A stretch of DNA of 64,000 nt from JACCSI01 sp963815285 (lineage in GTDB: Bacteria > Acidobacteriota > Vicinamibacteria > Vicinamibacterales > UBA2999), in assembly GCA_963815285.1 (NCBI GenBank), contig CAWFGB010000001.1, positions 62,001 through 126,000 on the forward strand. The letters are read 5' to 3'. Positions 1 through 7,792 of this stretch are shown here, one piece after another. A program made the translations under genes and the position numbers. The notes under the pieces were generated by a model. It was not told the DNA's origin and searched no databases. It worked only from the letters and a program-made list of their open reading frames with translations. The stretch's first letter is position 1, and each line of letters opens with the position of its first letter.

Positions 1-365
1 GGGTGGTCCACGGCTCAGACGGCCTGGACGAACTCTCGACAACGGGCTACACGAAGGTGTCGGAGTGCCGCAACGGCGTCGTACAGACGTTCTATGTCCA
101 TCCGGCGGACTACGGGCTGGCCAAGAGCAGCCGGGACGCGCTCCTGGGTGGCGACGCCAGAGAGAACGCCGATCGCATCCGAGGGATTCTCGACGGGACG
201 GACGGGCCTCCCCGAAACATCGTGCTGCTCAATGCCGGCGCGGCATTGTTCATCGCCGGGCGCGTGAAATCCGTGCGTGCGGGCATTACCGAGGCCGCGC
301 AGGCGATTGACTCCGGGCAAGCCAGGGAAGTGCTCGCCCGCCTGGCGGAGGCGTCGCATGGCTGA
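1..365 (+). CDS. trpD: Anthranilate phosphoribosyltransferase, C-terminal part (5' end outside window)
   Basis: TrpD joins anthranilate to PRPP in tryptophan synthesis. Only about the last 120 residues are present, reading open from the window edge. The segment begins with the VHGSDGLDE motif seen near the start of the TrpD C-terminal domain and ends in the usual helical tail with the segment LNAGAALFIAG. The GTG at position 3 is an internal codon, not a start. The stop overlaps the first bases of trpC by 8 bp, the usual sign of translational coupling in a trp operon. The family assignment is strong; the missing N-terminus cannot be judged. Confidence 0.93.
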   Translation, partial: VVHGSDGLDELSTTGYTKVSECRNGVVQTFYVHPADYGLAKSSRDALLGGDARENADRIRGILDGTDGPPRNIVLLNAGAALFIAGRVKSVRAGITEAAQAIDSGQAREVLARLAEASHG

Positions 366-1215
366 CGTGCTCGACGCGATCGTCGCCGCTACCCGGCGCA
401 TCGTGGCCGTCCGTCGCGAGCGCGAAGAGGATGCCGATCTCGAGGCGCGCGCGTCACAACGTCAGCCGCAGACCGGCCGCTTTCGGGAGGCGCTCACCGT
501 GCCGAACCGCGTCAACATCATTGCGGAATGCAAGCGCCGATCGCCGTCTCGCGGCGTGCTGCGCGCAGACTACGACCCAGGGGCCATCGCTGTTGATTAT
601 GAGCGTGCCGGGGCGGCGGCGCTATCGATTCTGACCGAGCCGACATTCTTCGACGGTTCGCTCGAGCACCTCGCCACCGTGCGCGACGCCGTTCGCCTGC
701 CGCTGCTTCGCAAGGACTTCATCGTCGACTCGTACCAGCTGCTTGAAGCGCGCGCCAGCGGCGCGGACGCAGTGCTGCTGATCGTCGCGGCGCTCGGCGA
801 ACCGGAACTGCGGACGCTCCTCAGCGCCGCGCGAGCCTTCGGGCTGGCGGTGCTGGTGGAAGTGCACGACGAGGCCGAAGTGGACCAAGCGATGGAGGCC
901 GGAGCGGAGATCATCGGCGTCAACAATCGCAATCTTCGAACGCTCGAAGTGGATGTCAACGTGTCGGAGCGTGCCGCAGCGAAAATCCCGCCCACCGTGG
1001 TGGCCGTGAGTGAAAGCGGAATCAAGACGCCGCATGACGTGACTCGTTTGCAGGACTTGGGGTATCGCGCGTTCCTCGTCGGCGAGCGATTCATGTCGGC
1101 CGCACAACCCGGCGCGGCGTTATCGGAATTTCTCTCGATAGAGGGACGTGGCTTTGGCCGCGCCGATGACCGTTTCAGCCAGGCCAATGATCGCCGGGCC
1201 GGAGTCCGCGAATGA
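358..1215 (+). CDS. trpC: Indole-3-glycerol phosphate synthase
   Basis: TrpC closes the indole ring from CdRP. The product is 285 residues, normal for a single-function IGPS. Catalytic Glu57 and Lys59 lie in the motif IIAECKRRSPSRG, and a second conserved lysine lies in LLRKDFIVD; the ligand-binding GVNNRNL and VSESGI motifs follow. The reading frame opens further upstream at 277, but homology begins only at the ATG at 358 (MADVLDAIV), which overlaps the trpD stop. The gene ends with a 4-bp overlap with trpF. The last 25 residues after the barrel look unconserved. Confidence 0.95.
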   Translation: MADVLDAIVAATRRIVAVRREREEDADLEARASQRQPQTGRFREALTVPNRVNIIAECKRRSPSRGVLRADYDPGAIAVDYERAGAAALSILTEPTFFDGSLEHLATVRDAVRLPLLRKDFIVDSYQLLEARASGADAVLLIVAALGEPELRTLLSAARAFGLAVLVEVHDEAEVDQAMEAGAEIIGVNNRNLRTLEVDVNVSERAAAKIPPTVVAVSESGIKTPHDVTRLQDLGYRAFLVGERFMSAAQPGAALSEFLSIEGRGFGRADDRFSQANDRRAGVRE

Positions 1216-1814
1216 CGTTCATCAAATTCTGCGGGATGACGCGCGCGGAGGATGTAGCAGCCGCGTGCGAACTCGGCATCGACGCCGTGGGGTTCGTGTT
1301 GTGGCCGCAGAGTCCGCGACACGTGCAAATGCGCCAGCTCGCGCCGTTAATCAAGATGCTTCCACCATCGCTGACGCCCGTTGGCGTGTTCGTATCGCCC
1401 GACGACGACGACGTGAGGCAGGCGCGGGAGGCGGGCGTCCGAGTCGTGCAAGTACACGGCGACAATGGGCGACGCTTCGAGGGTGAGGTCTGGCTGGCGC
1501 GCTCGCTCGACACCGACGTCGACACTAATCTCAGCACGATTCTTCCCGAGGTGACGATTGTGCTCGACGCGCATGATCCCAAGCGTCACGGGGGGACGGG
1601 CCGCACGATTGACTGGGCGCGCGCGGCCGTTGTCGCAGCCGGACGCAAAGTGCTGCTCGCCGGGGGCCTCACGCCAGCCAACGTCGGCAACGCCATTGAC
1701 CAGGTGCGCCCGTTCGGCGTCGATGTGGCGTCAGGGATTGAAGATCGACCAGGAGTCAAGAACGCGCAGGCCATGAAGGCATTCGTGGCCGCCGTGCGCG
1801 AGGCGGAACGATGA
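1212..1814 (+). CDS. trpF: Phosphoribosylanthranilate isomerase
   Basis: TrpF catalyses the Amadori rearrangement of PRA to CdRP. At 200 residues it is a monofunctional enzyme. Cys7 in the N-terminal KFCGMTR motif is the general base, and the aspartate in VLDAHDPKRHGGTG is the expected general acid. The phosphate-binding loops LAGGLTPANV and GVDVASGIE are intact. It overlaps trpC and trpB by 4 bp each, so the three genes should be translated as a coupled unit. Confidence 0.95.
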   Translation: MTFIKFCGMTRAEDVAAACELGIDAVGFVLWPQSPRHVQMRQLAPLIKMLPPSLTPVGVFVSPDDDDVRQAREAGVRVVQVHGDNGRRFEGEVWLARSLDTDVDTNLSTILPEVTIVLDAHDPKRHGGTGRTIDWARAAVVAAGRKVLLAGGLTPANVGNAIDQVRPFGVDVASGIEDRPGVKNAQAMKAFVAAVREAER

Positions 1815-3052
1815 ACAAAGGAACTGGCACAACGGGCGCGTGGTTCGGGCGCCGCGATCCCGACGCACGCGGATACTTCGGCGCCTTCGGCGGCCGCTTC
1901 GTGCCCGAGACCCTGGTGGCGCCGATTCAGGCACTCGAGGAGGCCTATCTTCGAGCCCGTCAGGACGAGACGTTCGGGGCGGAGCTGTCGCGGCTGCTGG
2001 CGCATTATGTCGGACGTCCAACACCCGTATGGGACGCCCGCCGGCTTCGCCAGCACTGCGGCGGCGCACGCATTCTGCTCAAGCGCGAGGATCTCACCCA
2101 TACCGGCGCTCACAAGATCAACAACGCGCTCGGTCAGGCGCTGCTGGCCGAGCGAATGGGGAAGAAGCGCATCGTGGCGGAAACGGGTGCCGGTCAGCAC
2201 GGCGTCGCCAGCGCCACCGCGTGCGCACTGCTCGACCTGGAATGCGTGGTCTACATGGGCGCCGAGGACATGGCCCGTCAGGCGCTCAACGTCTTTCGCA
2301 TGCGTTTGCTCGGCGCCGAAGTGCGAAGGGTCGATGCCGGCGCTTGCACGCTCAAGGACGCCATCAACGAGGCGATGCGCGACTGGGTCGCACGGCCCGA
2401 CGACACGCACTACCTGCTCGGGTCGGCCCTCGGACCGCACCCGTACCCGCTGATGGTACGCGAATTTCAATCGGTGATTGGTCGGGAGGCAAGAGCTCAG
2501 TGCCTGGAACAGATCGGCCGGCTGCCCGAGGCGGTCGTCGCGTGCGTGGGTGGCGGCAGTAATGCCATCGGGATCTTCGACGCGTTCATCGATGACCCCA
2601 ACGTCCGGCTGATTGGCGTCGAGGCCGGCGGCGAGGCGATCACACCGGGACGCCATGCGGCGCGGTTTGCCGGTGGGTCGGCCGGCGTGCTGCAGGGCAC
2701 ACGTACGTTTGTGTTGCAGGACAGTCATGGCAACATTGAGCTGACGCACTCGGTCTCGGCCGGGCTGGATTACGCGGCCGTCGGTCCAGAGCACGCCTGG
2801 CTGCACGAGCAGGGACGCGCGGAGTACCATTTCATCTCGGACGATGAGGCGCTCGAGGCCTTTCAGACGCTGGCGCGGACCGAGGGCATTCTGCCGGCGC
2901 TGGAGTCGTCTCACGCCATTGCCCACGTGATGAAGGTCGCCCGCTCGTTCGGCAAGGACGCGGTGCTGCTTGTCAATCTGTCGGGGCGCGGCGACAAGGA
3001 CGTGCAGACCGTAGAGCGAAGGCTCGAGGAGCGAGTCGATGTCGCGAATTGA
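1811..3052 (+). CDS. trpB: Tryptophan synthase beta chain
   Basis: TrpB condenses indole with serine using PLP. The 413-residue product starts with a short unconserved tail and then the typical GYFGAFGGRFVPETL block. The PLP lysine lies in HTGAHKINNALGQ, and the phosphate cup GGGSNAIG is present. The ammonium/ligand loop GAGQHGVA is also intact. It is the TrpB1 type that pairs with TrpA. The 3' end overlaps trpA by 14 bp. Confidence 0.96.
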   Translation: MNKGTGTTGAWFGRRDPDARGYFGAFGGRFVPETLVAPIQALEEAYLRARQDETFGAELSRLLAHYVGRPTPVWDARRLRQHCGGARILLKREDLTHTGAHKINNALGQALLAERMGKKRIVAETGAGQHGVASATACALLDLECVVYMGAEDMARQALNVFRMRLLGAEVRRVDAGACTLKDAINEAMRDWVARPDDTHYLLGSALGPHPYPLMVREFQSVIGREARAQCLEQIGRLPEAVVACVGGGSNAIGIFDAFIDDPNVRLIGVEAGGEAITPGRHAARFAGGSAGVLQGTRTFVLQDSHGNIELTHSVSAGLDYAAVGPEHAWLHEQGRAEYHFISDDEALEAFQTLARTEGILPALESSHAIAHVMKVARSFGKDAVLLVNLSGRGDKDVQTVERRLEERVDVAN

Positions 3053-3824
3053 TGCCGCCTTTCGCGACTTGCGTAAGGCTGGCCGGCCTGGTCTGGTCAC
3101 CTACGTCACCGCGGGCGATCCGGATCTCGAACGGGGCCGCGAGATCCTGGTCAGACTCGCTCGGGGCGGCGCGGACATTTTGGAGGTCGGTGTGCCGTTC
3201 TCCGATCCGCTCGCGGACGGCCCGGTCATCCAGCGCGCCACCGAGCGCGCCATCGCGGCCGGAAGCACGCTGCTCAAGACGCTCGCGATGGTGTCCGATG
3301 TGCGCGGACTGGTCCACGCGCCGCTCGTCATTTTCAGCTACGCCAACCCCATTCTGCGCATGGGCCTCGACGAGTTCGTGTCTCGGGCCAAACAGGCCGG
3401 CGTGGACGGCGTCCTGACCCTCGATGTCCCCCCGGAAGAATCGGAGCAGTTCCGGGAAGCGCTGTCACGCGCGCGCATTGATACAATTTTTCTGCTGAGC
3501 CCGACGACCAGCGCGGATCGGATTCGGCGGGCCGCCGCCCTGGGGACTGGCTTTCTGTACGGAATCTCGCGGCTTGGGGTGACTGGGATCCGCGAGGACA
3601 TCGCCGACTCGGCGCGGGAGTTAGCCACGCGCGTGAGGCAGGAAACGGGAATGCCGCTGGCGGTGGGCTTTGGCTTATCCCGTCCCGAACACGTACGCGC
3701 CGTCGGCGAGTTCGCCGATGCCGCGGTGGTCGGCAGCGCCCTGGTGAACGTCATCGCCGAGCACGGCCACTCACCGGGGCTCCTCGATGAAGTCGAACGG
3801 TATGTGCGATGGCTGAGGAGCTGA
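3039..3824 (+). CDS. trpA: Tryptophan synthase alpha chain
   Basis: TrpA cleaves indole-3-glycerol phosphate and passes indole to TrpB. The product has 261 residues. Both catalytic acids fall at the same numbers as in the E. coli enzyme: Glu49 in ILEVGVPFSDP and Asp60 in DPLADGP. The phosphate-binding glycines near the C-terminus (VGFGLSRPEH and VVGSALV) are present. It overlaps trpB upstream and the chorismate mutase gene downstream by 16 bp, so the mutase is likely made from the same transcript. Confidence 0.95.
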   Translation: MSRIDAAFRDLRKAGRPGLVTYVTAGDPDLERGREILVRLARGGADILEVGVPFSDPLADGPVIQRATERAIAAGSTLLKTLAMVSDVRGLVHAPLVIFSYANPILRMGLDEFVSRAKQAGVDGVLTLDVPPEESEQFREALSRARIDTIFLLSPTTSADRIRRAAALGTGFLYGISRLGVTGIREDIADSARELATRVRQETGMPLAVGFGLSRPEHVRAVGEFADAAVVGSALVNVIAEHGHSPGLLDEVERYVRWLRS

Positions 3825-4141
3825 ACCTTCAGTCGCTGCGCGACGAGATCGATCGGATTGACGAGGTAATCGTGCGGCTGCTCGATCGCCGGGCACGGTG
3901 CGCGTTTGCCATCGGGCGCATCAAGAAGGAGCTGGGGCGTCCAATTTACGAGCCCGACCGAGAGGCGGCAGTGGTCGGCCGGATGAAGGCGATCAACGCG
4001 ACCCTGGGCGGCCCGCTTGATGAGCAGGCGATCGCGCGGCTGTACGAGCGCATCATGGACGAAGCGCGGCGGATCCAGCGGCTCGAGGCCGGACACGAGC
4101 CCGAGGCGGCCGATCCGGATGATTTGGTGGAACTGGAATAG
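3809..4141 (+). CDS. Chorismate mutase (AroQ fold, stand-alone)
   Basis: The enzyme rearranges chorismate to prephenate, the branch toward Phe and Tyr. The 110-residue all-helical product fits a single AroQ domain: LRDEIDRIDEVIVRLLDRRA in helix 1, the Arg/Lys pair in GRIKKELG, and YEPDREAAVVGRM before helix 2. No dehydratase, dehydrogenase or DAHPS domain is fused to it. The start lies inside trpA. DAHP synthase follows 53 bp later and prephenate dehydrogenase after that, so the trp genes and the Tyr branch share one cluster. It may associate with the neighbouring DAHP synthase, as fused versions do in other bacteria; that is inference. Confidence 0.9.
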   Translation: MAEELNLQSLRDEIDRIDEVIVRLLDRRARCAFAIGRIKKELGRPIYEPDREAAVVGRMKAINATLGGPLDEQAIARLYERIMDEARRIQRLEAGHEPEAADPDDLVELE

Positions 4142-4142
4142 C

Positions 4143-4160
4143 AGCCACAGAGTACACAGA
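4143..4160. repeat. Short CACAGAG-type intergenic repeat
   Basis: The 53-bp gap between the chorismate mutase and DAHP synthase genes begins with CCACAGAGTACACAGATG. This is a short relative of the CACAGA-rich elements at 24993-25092 and 55885-55999. Here only one arm is seen and no hairpin partner follows. Confidence 0.45.
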
Positions 4161-4194
4161 TGTCGTCCCGCAGTGAGGGCCAGGGAGTAGTGCG

Positions 4195-5241
4195 ATGGTA
4201 GTCGTGATGAAAGAGCGCGCAAGCGACGCGCAAGTCGAGAGCGTCATCGCTCACTTGGTCGAACTCGGCATGGACGTGCACCGCTCGAGCGGGGCCTCGC
4301 GCGTCGTCCTGGGCGTAGTCGGCACAGGCAAGGTCGATCCGCGGCTCATTGAGATGCTCGAGGGCGTGCACGAGGTGCTGCGCATCAGTGAGCCGTACAA
4401 GCTGGCCAGCCGCACCTTCAAGCAGGAGGACAGCGTTTTCTCCAACGGCGACGTCCGCATCGGCGGCGACGAGGTCATCGTGATGGCCGGGCCCTGTTCC
4501 GCGGAGAGCGAAGCACAGGTCCACGCGGCGGCGGCCGCGGTCAAGCGTGCCGGGGCGAAGGTGCTGCGCGGCGGAGCGTTCAAGCCCCGAAGCTCGCCCT
4601 ACAGTTTCCAGGGACTTGGCGAAAGCGGCCTGCAGATGCTGAAGGCTGCCGCCAGCGTGCACGATCTCAAGCTCATCACCGAGGTCATGGACATCAGTCA
4701 GATCGAGCTAATTGATCGCTACACGGACTTCTTCCAGGTCGGTGCACGCAACATGCAGAACTTCACTCTGCTGCGCGAACTGGGCCACAGCCGAAAGCCG
4801 GTGATGCTCAAGCGCGGCATCTCGGCGACCATCGAAGAGTGGCTGCTGTCAGCCGAATACATCCTGTCGGGCGGCAACACCAACGTGATTCTCTGCGAGC
4901 GCGGGATCCGGACCTTCGAGAGCGCGACGCGAAACACGCTCGACATCTCGGCCATACCCGTGGTCAAGCAGTTGAGTCACCTCCCGGTGTTCGTCGATCC
5001 AAGTCACGGCACCGGCCGGCGCGACAAGGTCAGTCCGATGGCCCGTGCCGCCGTCGCCGCTGGTGCCGATGGGCTGATCATCGAAGTGCACTGCGACCCG
5101 GACCACGCGCTCAGTGACGGAGCGCAATCGATGTTTCCCGGGCAGTTCGACCGCCTGATGGCGGAACTGCGGATCATCGCCCCGGCCATCGGCCGCAGCA
5201 TCTGCCTCGAGCCCGTCGCGCGCCGCGGCTGGGCGCGGTGA
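4195..5241 (+). CDS. aroF: 3-deoxy-7-phosphoheptulonate (DAHP) synthase, type I-beta
   Basis: This is the first step of the shikimate pathway (PEP plus erythrose 4-phosphate). The first 75 residues or so form a ferredoxin-like regulatory domain (MVVVMKERASDAQVESVIAH), and the TIM barrel follows. Barrel landmarks are VMAGPCSAESE, the loop RGGAFKPRSSPYSFQG, the metal/substrate segment VFVDPSHGTGRRD, and IIEVHCDPDHALSDG. At 348 residues it matches the Thermotoga/Bacillus-type enzyme lacking a fused mutase. A second in-frame ATG lies five codons downstream. A GGGAG stretch lies just upstream of the chosen start. Confidence 0.94.
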   Translation: MVVVMKERASDAQVESVIAHLVELGMDVHRSSGASRVVLGVVGTGKVDPRLIEMLEGVHEVLRISEPYKLASRTFKQEDSVFSNGDVRIGGDEVIVMAGPCSAESEAQVHAAAAAVKRAGAKVLRGGAFKPRSSPYSFQGLGESGLQMLKAAASVHDLKLITEVMDISQIELIDRYTDFFQVGARNMQNFTLLRELGHSRKPVMLKRGISATIEEWLLSAEYILSGGNTNVILCERGIRTFESATRNTLDISAIPVVKQLSHLPVFVDPSHGTGRRDKVSPMARAAVAAGADGLIIEVHCDPDHALSDGAQSMFPGQFDRLMAELRIIAPAIGRSICLEPVARRGWAR

Positions 5242-5314
5242 GCGCGCCGCCAGGCGCTGCGGGGTAGATGCCGCGCGAAACGCGGATCGGAGGCGAGCGG
5301 GAGCGAGCGAGTCC

Positions 5315-6091
5315 ATGAAGCTAGCGATTATCGGCCCCGGTCTCATTGGACACTCGGTGGCCCTCGCCTTCAGCCGCGCCCAGCCGGATGCGGTGATCAT
5401 CGAAATCGATCGCGGCGACTCGCTCGACGCCGCTCGCGATGCGGATGTCATCGTCCTCGCCACGCCTGTGAACGTCATCCTTGACCTGATCGAGCACCAC
5501 GCCGGCCTCTTCCGTAGAGCGCTCACGCTCGATACCGGCAGCACGAAGCAGGCGATCGTTCGCGCCGCGCGCGCCGCCGGGCTCGATCGATTCGTCGGCG
5601 GTCACCCGATGGCCGGGGCCGCCACATCTGGTGCTTCGGCGGCGCGTGCGGACCTCTTTGACTGCAAGCCGTGGTTCCTCGTGCCCGATGGCGCCGCAGC
5701 GGACGCCGTTATCACCGCCCAGTCGCTCGTCGAACAACTTGGAGCCCGCCCCATCGTCCTCGAAGATGACGGCGTGGAGCACGACCGGGTGATGGCGGCC
5801 GTGAGTCATTTGCCGCAGGCCGTCGCCTCGGTGTTGATGATGATCGCCGCGAGGTCTGCGGGCGAGCGGCTCTCGTGGGCAGGCAACGGCTTACGCGACA
5901 CCACGCGATTGGCAGCTGCAGACGCCGAAGTGTGGCACAGCATTTTCGCCAGCAACGCCGACCAACTCCGGCCGCTGCTGCTGGAGATGGCCTCGACGCT
6001 GAGGCGGCTGGCCGATGAGCTGGACGACGCGGATGCGCTGCGCGTCCTGTTCTCGAAGGCGCGGCAGTTGCGCGCTACGCTTGAATCATGA
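5315..6091 (+). CDS. tyrA: Prephenate dehydrogenase (short form)
   Basis: TyrA oxidatively decarboxylates prephenate to 4-hydroxyphenylpyruvate for tyrosine. The NAD-binding GxGxxG motif is at the N-terminus (IIGPGLIGHSVAL), and catalytic His97 is in GGHPMAGA. At 258 residues it is shorter than most family members. The loop between the second Rossmann strand (VIIEIDR) and VIVLATPV is reduced by roughly 15-20 residues, so the usual variable helix is missing. No C-terminal ACT domain is present, so feedback control may rest elsewhere. The stop overlaps the next start by 4 bp. Confidence 0.9.
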   Translation: MKLAIIGPGLIGHSVALAFSRAQPDAVIIEIDRGDSLDAARDADVIVLATPVNVILDLIEHHAGLFRRALTLDTGSTKQAIVRAARAAGLDRFVGGHPMAGAATSGASAARADLFDCKPWFLVPDGAAADAVITAQSLVEQLGARPIVLEDDGVEHDRVMAAVSHLPQAVASVLMMIAARSAGERLSWAGNGLRDTTRLAAADAEVWHSIFASNADQLRPLLLEMASTLRRLADELDDADALRVLFSKARQLRATLES

Positions 6092-6807
6092 CCAAGACGG
6101 TCTCCGGTTTGGTACCGGCGCTAATCATGCTCGCGGCGTGCGGGATCAGCGGCAATGAGGCACCACAGGGAACCGCTGACTGGGACGCCCAGCGCACGCG
6201 CATGGTGGACTTGCAATTACGCGGGCGCGATATTCGCGATCCGCGTGTGCTCAATGCCATGCGCGAGGTGCCGAGGCATCTTTTCGTACCTGAGGCTCAG
6301 CGTGGCGATGCTTACGGCGATTTTCCCGTGCCGATCGGCTACTCGCAGACTATTTCCCAACCGTACATCGTTGGGTTCATGACTCAAGCGCTCGAGGTCT
6401 CGCCGGAGCACAAGGTGCTGGAGATCGGCACAGGCTCTGGGTACCAGGCCGCCATCCTCGGACGGCTCGGCCGCGATGTGTACACCATCGAGATCGTCGA
6501 ACCGCTGGCCGAACGCTCACGTGCCCTGTTGCAGAACCTCGGGTTCAAGAACGTTCACGTGCGCACCGGGAATGGTTATCTCGGGTGGCCCGAGCAGGCA
6601 CCCTTCGATCGCATCATGGTGACAGCCGCCCCGGCCGAAGTGCCGCCGGCGCTCATTGAGCAGCTCCGGATCGGTGGCCGGATGGCAATTCCCGTCGGAA
6701 CGGTCTCGCAGGAATTGCGCATCATGCGGCGCATCGAGAAGGGCATGGAGACCATCGAAACGTTGCCCGTCCGCTTCGTGCCGATGACGGGTAAGCCAGG
6801 ATCCTGA
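6088..6807 (+). CDS. pcm: Protein-L-isoaspartate O-methyltransferase with lipoprotein signal
   Basis: PCMT methylates isoaspartyl residues in damaged proteins using SAM. The core is complete: the substrate segment VPRHLFVP, PIGYSQTISQPYIV, SAM motif I VLEIGTGSGYQAAIL, and the terminal MRRIEKG...VRFVPM block. Oddly, about 35 residues precede the core, beginning MTKTVSGLVPALIMLAACG. This is a basic start, a hydrophobic run and a lipobox with Cys18. The ATG overlaps the tyrA stop (ATGA), which supports this start. If real, the enzyme is exported and lipid-anchored, where SAM supply would be a problem; a later start inside the core is the alternative. Confidence 0.9.
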   Translation: MTKTVSGLVPALIMLAACGISGNEAPQGTADWDAQRTRMVDLQLRGRDIRDPRVLNAMREVPRHLFVPEAQRGDAYGDFPVPIGYSQTISQPYIVGFMTQALEVSPEHKVLEIGTGSGYQAAILGRLGRDVYTIEIVEPLAERSRALLQNLGFKNVHVRTGNGYLGWPEQAPFDRIMVTAAPAEVPPALIEQLRIGGRMAIPVGTVSQELRIMRRIEKGMETIETLPVRFVPMTGKPGS

Positions 6808-6826
6808 ACTGACCCTTGGTTGGGCC

Positions 6827-7666
6827 TCAGCGCCGCCGGCGAAAGAGCACAATCGTCGAGGCGAGGGTCACGTCCATGGCGTCGAGGGACGCGATGGCCC
6901 GAGCAGCGCTGCGCCTCGTCCCGCGATAGGTGCCGCGTAACAGATCCCTGATCTGCTGGCGAGTGACGTGCTGACGCTCGCGCGCGTTGAACTGCTCAAC
7001 GACCTCAAAATATTCGGCATGTTCGGCGACCAGCGAGTGGCTGCGCTCGCGCGCGACACGGTGTCCCTGCACGGCCGTCCGGAGCTCTATCAGGTCGTCC
7101 GCGGCGGGCAAGGATACGAGCAGGTGACCGTCGTGCGTCAAGACACGGGCGCACTCGGCCGGAGAACGCCGGCCGTGCATCGACAGGACCAGATCGACTG
7201 TGCGATCGAGCAACGGCAGCCGGCGGTCGGCGTTGGCCACGAGCCATGTCACGCAGGGAAAACGCCGCGCGGCGTGTTCGGCGGCCGCCGCCGAGAGGTC
7301 GATGCCGATTGCCACCGCGGCGACACGATTTGCGAGCTCCCCCAGGACCTCACCAGACCCCGAGCCAAGGTCGAGCGTAATGCCGTTCGCTGAAAGGTGT
7401 GAAGCGGCGCGGTCAATGAACGCGTCGATGATTGTCCGACCGACACCGCCGCTCAGCACCCGAGCACGCGCTTCGATGGCCTCGAGCGTGTCACCCGCCT
7501 CTGACGACCGGCGGTCCTGCGGCTGCAGAAGATTGATGTAACCACTGCGCGCGATGTCGTACGAATGTTGCCGAGCGCAGATCATCACCGGCCCTCGGCG
7601 CTCCAGCAGCAAGCCACAATCGCGCACGGTGCAGGAGAGCGGGGGAGTCGGCGCGGGGGAAGTCAC
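6827..7666 (-). CDS. RlmA-like rRNA guanine N1-methyltransferase
   Basis: This resembles RlmA, which methylates a guanine of 23S rRNA. The zinc module at the N-terminus is recognisable: Cys12 and Cys17, then Cys30 and His34 (CARQHSYD), followed by IARSGYINLLQPQ as in RlmA. The first Cys pair is spaced by four residues instead of two. SAM motif I is LDLGSGSGEVLGEL. The frame stays open to 8560, but residues upstream of the GTG at 7666 are antisense to the next gene and show no homology, so I start at that GTG (279 residues). A clear ribosome site is lacking. Target base is inference. Confidence 0.8.
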   Translation of the reverse strand: MTSPAPTPPLSCTVRDCGLLLERRGPVMICARQHSYDIARSGYINLLQPQDRRSSEAGDTLEAIEARARVLSGGVGRTIIDAFIDRAASHLSANGITLDLGSGSGEVLGELANRVAAVAIGIDLSAAAAEHAARRFPCVTWLVANADRRLPLLDRTVDLVLSMHGRRSPAECARVLTHDGHLLVSLPAADDLIELRTAVQGHRVARERSHSLVAEHAEYFEVVEQFNARERQHVTRQQIRDLLRGTYRGTRRSAARAIASLDAMDVTLASTIVLFRRRR

Positions 7667-7792
7667 TTGAAAATAGCTTGCGAGAAGGCCGGGCTTCTTC
7701 CCGCCACGCCGCTCAGCGTCGCTGTCCCGCCTGGAGCGACCGCCCCCGTCGAGAGAAGCCTGGCCGAATCCCCATTGTAGGATAGGCCTGCG
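7667..7792. promoter_or_regulatory. Divergent intergenic gap with back-to-back -10 candidates
   Basis: The 126-bp gap holds TACAAT on the minus strand (7774-7779) and TAGGAT on the plus strand (7778-7783), overlapping by two bases. The plus box ends nine bases before the ATG at 7793. No convincing -35 was found for either. Confidence 0.4.

Noticed and set aside
1586..3100. Long open frame (504 codons) on the minus strand opposite trpF/trpB
   Set aside because: It is antisense to two strongly conserved genes, low in recognisable motifs, and typical of open shadows in GC-rich DNA.
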